Position numbers and translations under genes: made by a program. A stretch of DNA of 53,722 nt from Psychrobacillus insolitus (GTDB lineage: Bacteria; Bacillota; Bacilli; Bacillales_A; Planococcaceae), in assembly GCF_003254155.1 (NCBI RefSeq), contig NZ_QKZI01000010.1, positions 1 to 53,722 on the forward strand, read 5' to 3'. Within the stretch, counting starts at the first letter, position 1; each line of letters opens with the position of its first letter. Positions 47,588 through 53,722 of this stretch are shown piece after piece. A model generated the notes under the pieces. It was given only the letters and a program-made list of their open reading frames with translations. It was not told the DNA's origin and ran no database searches.

Positions 47588-47941
47588 TCATATATTTTGT
47601 TTACTTAAAAATGACAAGCAAAATAGACAATCTTCGTCTTTTCGAGAACTACCAAAGTGAACATTGCACACATGATGGCCTTCTTGATATAGACGTGCTA
47701 AATTATCATAGCCTTCTCCTACATCGCTCTTGTTTAACTTTTTTTCTTGTTTTTTTTCAAGTAATGCTTCTTTTTCAAGTATTTCATCAAGCCTTTGTCT
47801 CAAATGTGCATTTTCTTGTTGCAGCGCATGACGTTCCTCTACCATTATCGCTACAAATTCCTTTAAAGCATGAAATTGCAGCTGCGTGGACTCTAATTGT
47901 TTTTCAAACTCTGAAATTGTATCAAAATAATTTCGCTCCAT
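47588..47941 (-). CDS. yabA: replication initiation control protein YabA
   Basis: Negative regulator of chromosome replication that binds both DnaA and the DnaN clamp. The 117 residues start with a leucine-zipper-like coiled coil (about 5-65) for tetramerisation. The C-terminal zinc motif HVCNVHFG...CLFC (about 90-110) follows. The ATG at 47941 follows GAGGTG ten bases earlier; the frame's GTG at 47950 is too close to that site. Confidence 0.94.
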   Translation of the reverse strand: MERNYFDTISEFEKQLESTQLQFHALKEFVAIMVEERHALQQENAHLRQRLDEILEKEALLEKKQEKKLNKSDVGEGYDNLARLYQEGHHVCNVHFGSSRKDEDCLFCLSFLSKQNI

Positions 47942-47955
47942 CACACACATTCACC

Positions 47956-48786
47956 TCATTGACCTGACCATTGTACTGGATTTTCTGCATAGTTTGAAAT
48001 TTCTTCTAATGTGTATTCTAATACTCTTTGAGGATCTTGTAACTCAATCCGTAATACACGTTCTAAAATATTCATACCAACAACTTTTCCAAGACCATCT
48101 GGAGTTTCTATTTTGTCACCAAAATCTGGCATTTGTTCTTTTGCTAATTCATACTCATCATTTTCATACTTCAAACAACACATGAGTCTACCACAAAGAC
48201 CAGAAATTTTAGACGGGTTCAACGACAAATTTTGGTCTTTCGCCATTTTAATAGAAACAGGCTCAAAGTCTCCCAAAAACGTTGAACAACAAAGCATACG
48301 CCCACATGGACCAATACCGCCTAACATTTTCGCTTCATCACGAACACCAATTTGTCGAAGTTCGATTCGGGTTCTAAAAACAGAAGCTAAATCTTTTACT
48401 AAATCACGAAAGTCTACTCGACCTTCTGCAGTAAAGTAAAAAATAATCTTGTTTCTATCGAATGTATATTCAACATCTACAAGCTTCATTTCTAGTTCTC
48501 TATCCAAAATCTTTTCTGTACCTAAAGCCAGAGCTTGAGAAGATTCTAGACGATTCTCTTCAACTTGAATTCGATCTTTATCTGTCGAAGGCCTAACAAC
48601 TTGCTTTAAGGGAAGAACGACATCGTGTTCCCCTACTTCTTTAATCGGAACAACTACTTTACCGTGTTCTACACCTCGAGCAGTTTCAACTATTACGTAA
48701 TCATTCTTCTTTAAATCAAAATCGATTGGATCAAAATAATATATTTTACCCGCTTTTTTAAAGCGAACTCCTACAACATTATACAA
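47956..48786 (-). CDS. ricT: RicT (YaaT), Y-complex subunit
   Basis: Member of the RicA-RicF-RicT complex, which carries iron-sulfur clusters, aids RNase Y processing and speeds Spo0A phosphorylation. The 276 residues contain the PSP1 domain with paired cysteines GPCGRMLCCSTF near 158-170 and LCGRLMCCLKYE near 195. The start is TTG at 48786 with GGAGGG upstream, overlapping the holB stop by 8 bases. Confidence 0.95.
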   Translation of the reverse strand: MYNVVGVRFKKAGKIYYFDPIDFDLKKNDYVIVETARGVEHGKVVVPIKEVGEHDVVLPLKQVVRPSTDKDRIQVEENRLESSQALALGTEKILDRELEMKLVDVEYTFDRNKIIFYFTAEGRVDFRDLVKDLASVFRTRIELRQIGVRDEAKMLGGIGPCGRMLCCSTFLGDFEPVSIKMAKDQNLSLNPSKISGLCGRLMCCLKYENDEYELAKEQMPDFGDKIETPDGLGKVVGMNILERVLRIELQDPQRVLEYTLEEISNYAENPVQWSGQ

Positions 48787-49792
48787 AAGTAATTCCCTCC
48801 TGCAGGTTTAGCATTAACTGTTCCATCATCAGTGTCCGGTTCATATTTTTATGCAAATTTTCTTTTGCATGCAATATCATTTCTAAGTGCTTTGACAATT
48901 GCTCATAGGTTGTATGTAGCGCAGCCTGTTGCCAATAGTGAATCATATCCGGATAAGTACAAACTGCGATGGCACTTGCTTTTATAGCAACTATATCACG
49001 ATACGCAAATAGTAGTAAATCTAATGCCTGTTCCGCCTGTTCTTTCTCTTTTAGCAAAGGACCAAAATCTTCATGAATACACATGAGTGCATCCTGAACA
49101 CTTTTTCCACTCGCTTCAACCAATTTTAACACTGATTTCCTCGCAAGTCCAAAATGCTCGTCTTTCGCTAAAGTAATCGCTTCTTCTACTTGATTCGTCA
49201 TTTTACTCACTGTGGAAGCCATTGAATCTGTGATTCCTTCTTCTACTAATTTCTGTTTTAATAAAGATTGTGGCATAGAAGCTAAACTAAAATGCTGGCA
49301 TCTGGAAAGTATTGTTGGAAGAAGGGCATGAATTCTATCTGTTAATAAAATGGCGGTTATTTCACTCTGGGGTTCCTCTAAAAATTTCAATAGTGTATTT
49401 GATGCACTTTGATTCAATTGATCCGCATGGTATATAACATAGATTTTTCGTCCAGTTTCCATGGCAGTTTTACTCATTTCGTGTATTAAATCATCAATTT
49501 GAGCTTTTTTTATGTTTTGTCCATCCGGCTCTAATTGCATAAAATTTAAATGGTTATTTGATTTTAACCGTTTACATGAACGACATGTTTCACATGGAAC
49601 ACTTTTTGTCGAATTTTCACATAATAATAACTGAACGAAAAACTGCATGACCTTCGTTTTTCCAGTACCTTTAGCACCCTCTATTATATAAGCATGTCCT
49701 ATGCGTTTTCTAAATACAATAGACTGTAGTTGTTTTATTGTTTTAGATTGTAGTTCTTCTATACCTTGAGTGTCCCAGTTTTCGATGTACAT
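48779..49792 (-). CDS. holB: DNA polymerase III delta' subunit
   Basis: Clamp-loader subunit of the replication holoenzyme. The 337 residues have an AAA+ module with EGAKGTGKTKVMQFF near 39-53, a cysteine cluster (CENSTKSVPCETCRSC) typical of the zinc module, LLKFLEEPQSE, and the SRC motif (LSRCQHF). The ATG at 49792 follows AGAAGG closely; a GTG one codon earlier is possible. It lies between yaaR and ricT. Confidence 0.95.
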   Translation of the reverse strand: MYIENWDTQGIEELQSKTIKQLQSIVFRKRIGHAYIIEGAKGTGKTKVMQFFVQLLLCENSTKSVPCETCRSCKRLKSNNHLNFMQLEPDGQNIKKAQIDDLIHEMSKTAMETGRKIYVIYHADQLNQSASNTLLKFLEEPQSEITAILLTDRIHALLPTILSRCQHFSLASMPQSLLKQKLVEEGITDSMASTVSKMTNQVEEAITLAKDEHFGLARKSVLKLVEASGKSVQDALMCIHEDFGPLLKEKEQAEQALDLLLFAYRDIVAIKASAIAVCTYPDMIHYWQQAALHTTYEQLSKHLEMILHAKENLHKNMNRTLMMEQLMLNLQEGITFV

Positions 49793-49803
49793 CACCTTCT
49801 TTT

Positions 49804-49842
49804 TTAAAAATCCCGTGTTCTCGCATTATGCGAAACACGGGA
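49804..49842 (-). terminator. yaaR terminator
   Basis: CCCGTGTTTCGC and GCGAGAACACGGG pair around a short loop, followed by ATTTTTAAA, directly after the yaaR stop. It separates tmk-darA-yaaR from holB-ricT. Confidence 0.87.
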
Positions 49843-49845
49843 AGC

Positions 49846-50286
49846 TTACGTGTACAAATTGATAAGTAGACCTTTAATTTCCCCAATTTTATCTAACAAA
49901 TCGATTGAACTTTTTTCGCTATTTAAAATTTCTTCTGCTAATTCAATTAATTTTTCATCAATTGTTTCGACAATCTTTAATTTTCGACCTTCTCCAAAGC
50001 GATTCCATGTATGAGATTGTTTTAAACCCATTCCAAAGTCTACTGCTTCCTGCAAAAATTTGCGGATAAGCATTTTATACTTTGCCATATCACGTAAATT
50101 TCTCGATCTTGCAAGGCGGTCTCCCGCTGAAGATATATCACCTAAAAGCCTAGTCATTGTATCTGTCTGCATTCTTTGTTCATGTTTTGTAATAATTTGC
50201 CCAAACCTTGCAGATTGCGCACCATTTGACAGATTATCTTTTCTTCTATTATCTATTCCTACTCTTAAATCTTGATTTATTTTCAT
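49846..50286 (-). CDS. yaaR: YaaR family protein (DUF327)
   Basis: A 146-residue, mostly helical and charged protein, with GDISSAGDRLARSRNLRDMA and TWNRFGEGRKLKIVETIDEK in conserved DUF327 positions. No catalytic motif or membrane segment is seen. Function unknown; it is always found between darA and holB in Bacillales, which hints at a link to replication or signalling but proves nothing. Confidence 0.9.
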   Translation of the reverse strand: MKINQDLRVGIDNRRKDNLSNGAQSARFGQIITKHEQRMQTDTMTRLLGDISSAGDRLARSRNLRDMAKYKMLIRKFLQEAVDFGMGLKQSHTWNRFGEGRKLKIVETIDEKLIELAEEILNSEKSSIDLLDKIGEIKGLLINLYT

Positions 50287-50305
50287 TATTTATTACCTCA
50301 TCTCA

Positions 50306-50641
<336 letters not shown>

Positions 50642-50682
50642 TCACCCCTGTTCATTCTTTATTCCTTCTATTATAACATGAA

Positions 50683-51324
50683 TTATCTAATAATTTCTAA
50701 TTCCTGTTTTACCACTTTATATACTTCTTCTAATACTTCCTCTATTGAGCGATTTGCATCAATTACTTGAATGCGTTTTGGATATCTTTCTACAAGTGAT
50801 AAATACCCTTCTCTTACCTTCTCATGAAAAGCAAGACTTTCTACATCTAGTCGGTTTTTTTCTCGACCCGAATGTGCATCTATCCTTGCAAGTCCAATTC
50901 TTGGTTCTATATCAAACAGAATGGTTTTATCTGGCATCATCTCACCAATTGCAAATTGGTTAATAACCAAAATCTCTTCTATACCAATGCCTCTCGCGTG
51001 TCCTTGATATGCCAAGGAACTATCGATAAATCGGTCACAAATAACAATTTTCCCTGCATCAATGGCTGGTTGAACTTTCTCAACTAAATGTTGTCTTCTA
51101 GCAGCTGCATATAATAATGCTTCTGTGCGGCTATCCATCATTGTATGCTCAGTATCTAGAATTATGTCTCTTATCTTCTCAGAAATTGAAATCCCACCAG
51201 GTTCTCTAGTCATAACGACTTCATATCCTTCAGCCTTTAATTTATCTCCAAGCAGGTTCATAACAGTAGTTTTTCCTGCACCTTCAGGACCTTCACTTGA
51301 AATAAAATAACCTTTTTTCGTCAC
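50683..51324 (-). CDS. tmk: thymidylate kinase
   Basis: Phosphorylates dTMP to dTDP for DNA synthesis. The 213 residues show the P-loop [14 protein letters not shown] at 8-21, [14 protein letters not shown], the [13 protein letters not shown] motif near 98 and an arginine-bearing lid ([10 protein letters not shown]). The start is GTG at 51324, two bases after the yaaO stop, with GGAGG inside the yaaO end, so translation is coupled. Confidence 0.96.
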   Translation of the reverse strand: MTKKGYFISSEGPEGAGKTTVMNLLGDKLKAEGYEVVMTREPGGISISEKIRDIILDTEHTMMDSRTEALLYAAARRQHLVEKVQPAIDAGKIVICDRFIDSSLAYQGHARGIGIEEILVINQFAIGEMMPDKTILFDIEPRIGLARIDAHSGREKNRLDVESLAFHEKVREGYLSLVERYPKRIQVIDANRSIEEVLEEVYKVVKQELEIIR

Positions 51325-51326
51325 AA

Positions 51327-52748
51327 TTATTCCTCCACTACATATATTAAACTTTCTTCCAATCGATGTTCTCCTTGAAATAATGCACCTTTTTCAATCC
51401 ATTCTTCTAATTCTGTTAAGATAGCAATTGTAATTTTTTCTCCTACTACTATTAAAGGAATTCCAGGCGGGTAGGGGATAATCATTCCTTTTGCAATTCT
51501 ACCAATAGAACGGACATATGGTATCCACTCTCCTTGCTTCCCATTTAATACATCGATACTCATCTCTAATGTAGACAATGAATTCCTACCACTTGGACAT
51601 ATATCCTCTGGGGAATTAGGGGTAAGCTCTCTTAACTCGTCTACTGCAGACTTCAGACGTTTTCTAACATTAGCAAAGCCATACTCCTGCTCTGCCTTGA
51701 GTAAGGGTAATATTAAGAGAACTTGATATGTATCCGCTAACTCGACAAATATATTCTGAGCCTCTAATGCCTTTTGTACTTGAAATCCAGAATAATTCCC
51801 AACTCGGATTAATAGCTTGAGTGGATCATCTACTTGTATTACTTCAAGCAATCCAATCATTTCCAAGGCTTCTATAAATAACTTTCGTTTATATGTAAAC
51901 TGTTTATAGTCCATCTCACTATATCTTTCCACATAACTTCGTGCATCATCCAAAGATGCTAATAAAAGATAGGACGGGCTGCTAGACTGTAGCATTCTTA
52001 AATACTTATTTACTTTATTTACATCTATGAGTGTCGATTGTATATGTAAAAAAGAACCCATTGTTAGTGCAGGTAATGTTTTATGAGCTGACTGCACAAC
52101 TACGTCTGCTCCGTAAGCTAGTGCAGATTTAGGGAATCCTTTATGTGCACGAAAATGCGCCCCGTGAGCTTCATCGACAAGAACCGGAATATTTTTTGAA
52201 TGACATAGTGCTATAACTTCTTCTAATTCTGAAGAAACAACACCATAGTAGTTCGGATAAGTTAATACTACCACTTTCACCAATGGATATTTTTCTAATG
52301 CCTCTTGAATAAGCGCTAATGAAACAAAAGTTGCTGTTTTAGTTCGTGTATCCCATTCCGGTGATATAAAAATAGGTTCTACTCCAACTAATTCAATTGC
52401 ATGGAAGATAGACTTATGTGCATTCCGTTGGACTAAAATCTGTTCTCCAAAATGGCAGGTGGCATAAATCATTGCTAAATTCCCTACCGTTGATCCATTA
52501 ACTAAAAAGAAACTTTTTTGAGTTCCATATACTTGTGCAAGTAAACCCTCTGCTTCTTTTATTGCTTCTTCTGGATGATGATAATCATCTAGGCCATGTA
52601 GCTCCGTGAAATCATACTCCATTGCCTTTTTCATTCCAGATGGTAAGTTTGATAAGAGTCCATTCTTATGTCCTGGTACATGAAATGAGATGGGTTTATT
52701 GCTATGAAATTTTTCTAATGCTTCGACTAATGGACGCTTCTCTTGCAT
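51327..52748 (-). CDS. yaaO: Orn/Lys/Arg decarboxylase family protein YaaO
   Basis: Fold type I PLP decarboxylase of the ornithine/lysine/arginine class. The 473 residues contain the aspartate and PLP lysine signature ([10 protein letters not shown] near 185; [15 protein letters not shown] near 218). A C-terminal decarboxylase domain ends with [13 protein letters not shown]. Substrate is not settled in this subfamily; arginine or lysine would feed polyamines or cadaverine. It leads the yaaO-tmk-darA-yaaR unit. Repeat 1C lies only 45 bases upstream of the start. Confidence 0.9.
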   Translation of the reverse strand: MQEKRPLVEALEKFHSNKPISFHVPGHKNGLLSNLPSGMKKAMEYDFTELHGLDDYHHPEEAIKEAEGLLAQVYGTQKSFFLVNGSTVGNLAMIYATCHFGEQILVQRNAHKSIFHAIELVGVEPIFISPEWDTRTKTATFVSLALIQEALEKYPLVKVVVLTYPNYYGVVSSELEEVIALCHSKNIPVLVDEAHGAHFRAHKGFPKSALAYGADVVVQSAHKTLPALTMGSFLHIQSTLIDVNKVNKYLRMLQSSSPSYLLLASLDDARSYVERYSEMDYKQFTYKRKLFIEALEMIGLLEVIQVDDPLKLLIRVGNYSGFQVQKALEAQNIFVELADTYQVLLILPLLKAEQEYGFANVRKRLKSAVDELRELTPNSPEDICPSGRNSLSTLEMSIDVLNGKQGEWIPYVRSIGRIAKGMIIPYPPGIPLIVVGEKITIAILTELEEWIEKGALFQGEHRLEESLIYVVEE

Positions 52749-52792
52749 GTATTATTCCCTCACAATACCGTTCATATTTCCTTATTCTATTA

Positions 52793-52901
52793 TACATAAG
52801 AAAAGCGCAAGCGCCTATTACTGCGGAAGGCAGAAAATGGGGAATTGCGCTAGAGCTAGACAATTACTATGCAGAGATTTCATATACTTTTTTATCTCTT
52901 A
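52793..52901. repeat. dispersed intergenic repeat, family 1, copy C
   Basis: Left end ACATAAGAAAAGCGCAAGCGCCTATTACTG matches copy B nearly base for base. The middle is shortened, then GCTAGAGCTAGACA and a tail (TTTCATATACTTTTTTATC) like that of copies A and B. Confidence 0.8.
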
Positions 52902-53231
52902 AGAAAGCTGCTAAAGCGTCCTTTTTTCTATGTGGACTTTTTGGTTCGCTTTGGACGAAACTTATGGTAATAGGTTAAACGAGAAAAAGATAGATGAGCT
53001 ATGTGACTGCGTCACGTAGCTCATCTATCTTTTTCAGTCATCCTATTACGATTGTTCGTCCGTCGCTCCCCTAAAACATCAAAGAAAAAAGGGCAAATGC
53101 TTTTGGGAATAAAAGAAGAGATTCTTTTCTACGTAATAAAAAGCGCCTAAAGATACAATTTCAGGCGCCATCCACTTTCCTACATAAGATACTAGAAATA
53201 AATATGACTCTGTTTAGAAGTGTCACTAAAA
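52902..53231. other. non-coding spacer between yaaO and the rrn operon
   Basis: No supported gene. It holds the strong hairpin at 52984-53034 and, at 53143-53170, a smaller stem GGCGCCT/AGGCGC followed on the minus strand by TTTTTATT, which looks like an orphan terminator. The csfB, xpaC and yaaN genes that precede yaaO in B. subtilis are not here. Confidence 0.55.
52984..53034. terminator. strong hairpin, possible bidirectional terminator
   Basis: Twenty-four-base arms beginning AAAAAGATAGATGAGC and ending GCTCATCTATCTTTTT around TGC, with A/T-runs at both sides. The apex GTGACTGCGTCAC is shared with the hairpin at 26885. No gene ends nearby on either strand. Confidence 0.7.
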
Positions 53232-53423
53232 AGGAAGGAGCATTCCTCTAAGTAAAAGGGGACACGGCAGCCGAAATGGCATCTTCAGCGTCCTTATTTG
53301 AAAGGATGCATTTCCTTTTTTCTTAACCAAAGCTTTTACACAATGGCTACGACTCATTTTAGAGAGCGGCAGACTAGTCGTTCGCACATAATGATTAAAA
53401 AGAGGTAGGAACTTAAGAAAATT
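53232..53423. repeat. dispersed repeat, family 3, copy B
   Basis: Homologous, same orientation, to 26711-26899 over about 190 bases. The blocks GGAAGGAGCATTC, GGGGACA and CAGCCGAAAT are kept. The fold-back GCTGAA/TTCGGC is kept through a G-U pair on the minus strand. The right end lacks the second arm of the terminal hairpin seen in copy A. Confidence 0.75.
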
Positions 53424-53449
53424 CGGTAAGGTGATATTATTTTCTATAC

Positions 53450-53490
53450 AAAAAAGGTTATTACCGATTTCTCAGTAACAACCTTTTTAT
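53450..53490 (-). terminator. rrn operon terminator
   Basis: AAAAAGGTTGTTAC and its complement GGTAATAACCTTTTT form a stem just after the 5S gene, ending in T residues on the minus strand. Confidence 0.9.
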
Positions 53491-53493
53491 AGT

Positions 53494-53609
<116 letters not shown>

Positions 53610-53670
53610 CAATGAGTGCTTGTTCACTCAAAACTGGATAAAAGACATTGATTTTACGTATTCATTATTT

Positions 53671-53722
53671 GGTTAAGTCCTCGATCGATTAGTATTCGTC
53701 AGCTGCACGTGTCGCCACGCTT
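53671..53722 (-). rRNA. 23S rRNA, 3' end (partial)
   Basis: The last 50 or so bases of 23S rRNA on the minus strand (GACGAATACTAATCGATCGA then GGACTTAACC). A 60-base spacer separates it from 5S. The gene continues beyond the right edge. Confidence 0.95.

Noticed and set aside
53085-53180. 30-residue minus-strand frame MAPEIVSLGAF... with AGGAAAGTGG upstream
   Set aside because: Covers a terminator-like stem and lies within repeat-rich spacer; too short and without recognisable features.

Overview
This window is a housekeeping and sporulation chromosome segment from a low-GC, endospore-forming member of the Bacillales. The 16S 5' end, the AT-rich codon use and the gene content (sspF, spoIIE, spoVT, spoVG, yabP/yabQ, fin) suggest the Planococcaceae (Psychrobacillus/Lysinibacillus/Solibacillus-like). 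I cannot name the genus from the sequence alone. Nearly all genes are on the minus strand. Read right to left, their order matches the origin-proximal yaaO-to-lysS block of Bacillus subtilis almost gene for gene.

Layout in transcription order, from right to left. The 3' end of a 23S rRNA, a 5S rRNA and a terminator close one rrn operon (53722-53450). A repeat-rich spacer follows. Next comes the replication/signalling block yaaO-tmk-darA-yaaR-holB-ricT-yabA-trmN6-yazA-rsmI (52748-45647). abrB is the only plus-strand protein gene, and it is divergent from metS. Then come tatD, yabE, rnmV, ksgA, veg, sspF (short, found by direct reading), ispE, purR, ridA, spoVG, glmU, prs, ctc, pth, fin, mfd, spoVT, a MurJ/SpoVB-like flippase, mazG, rqcP, yabP, yabQ, divIC and yabR. 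A ykuI-like c-di-GMP receptor gene and a plus-strand tRNA-Met/tRNA-Glu pair lie between yabR and spoIIE. After spoIIE come tilS, hpt, ftsH, coaX, hslO, a prsA-like gene, cysK, the folate operon pabB-pabA-pabC-folP-folB-folK with yazB and dusB, and lysS. The window ends in the promoter region and 5' end of a second rrn operon in the same orientation.

The genes divide into a few jobs: translation and RNA maintenance (lysS, metS, tilS, pth, ksgA, rnmV, rsmI, trmN6, dusB, rqcP); precursors (folate genes, prs, glmU, ispE, tmk, hpt, coaX, cysK); replication and division (holB, yabA, divIC); and entry into sporulation (abrB, ricT, spoVG, spoIIE, fin, spoVT, yabP/Q, sspF). The sequence shows promoters matching this programme: a sigma-H promoter at spoVG, sigma-B at ctc, sigma-G at spoVT, a sigma-E candidate at yabP, tandem Spo0A boxes at abrB, and consensus sigma-A promoters at veg, yabE, the tRNAs and the rrn operon.

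I saw no defence island, prophage, CRISPR array or intact insertion sequence. The less ordinary content is small. There is a hairpin that would bury the ribosome-binding site of fin, and a palindrome across the ctc sigma-B promoter. Three families of dispersed intergenic repeats occur, one with RNA-like pairing conservation. A possible very short plus-strand transcript lies between glmU and spoVG. yabE carries a triplicated 33-bp coding repeat. The ykuI homologue is placed here, while yabG, yabS and yabT are missing from their usual positions.
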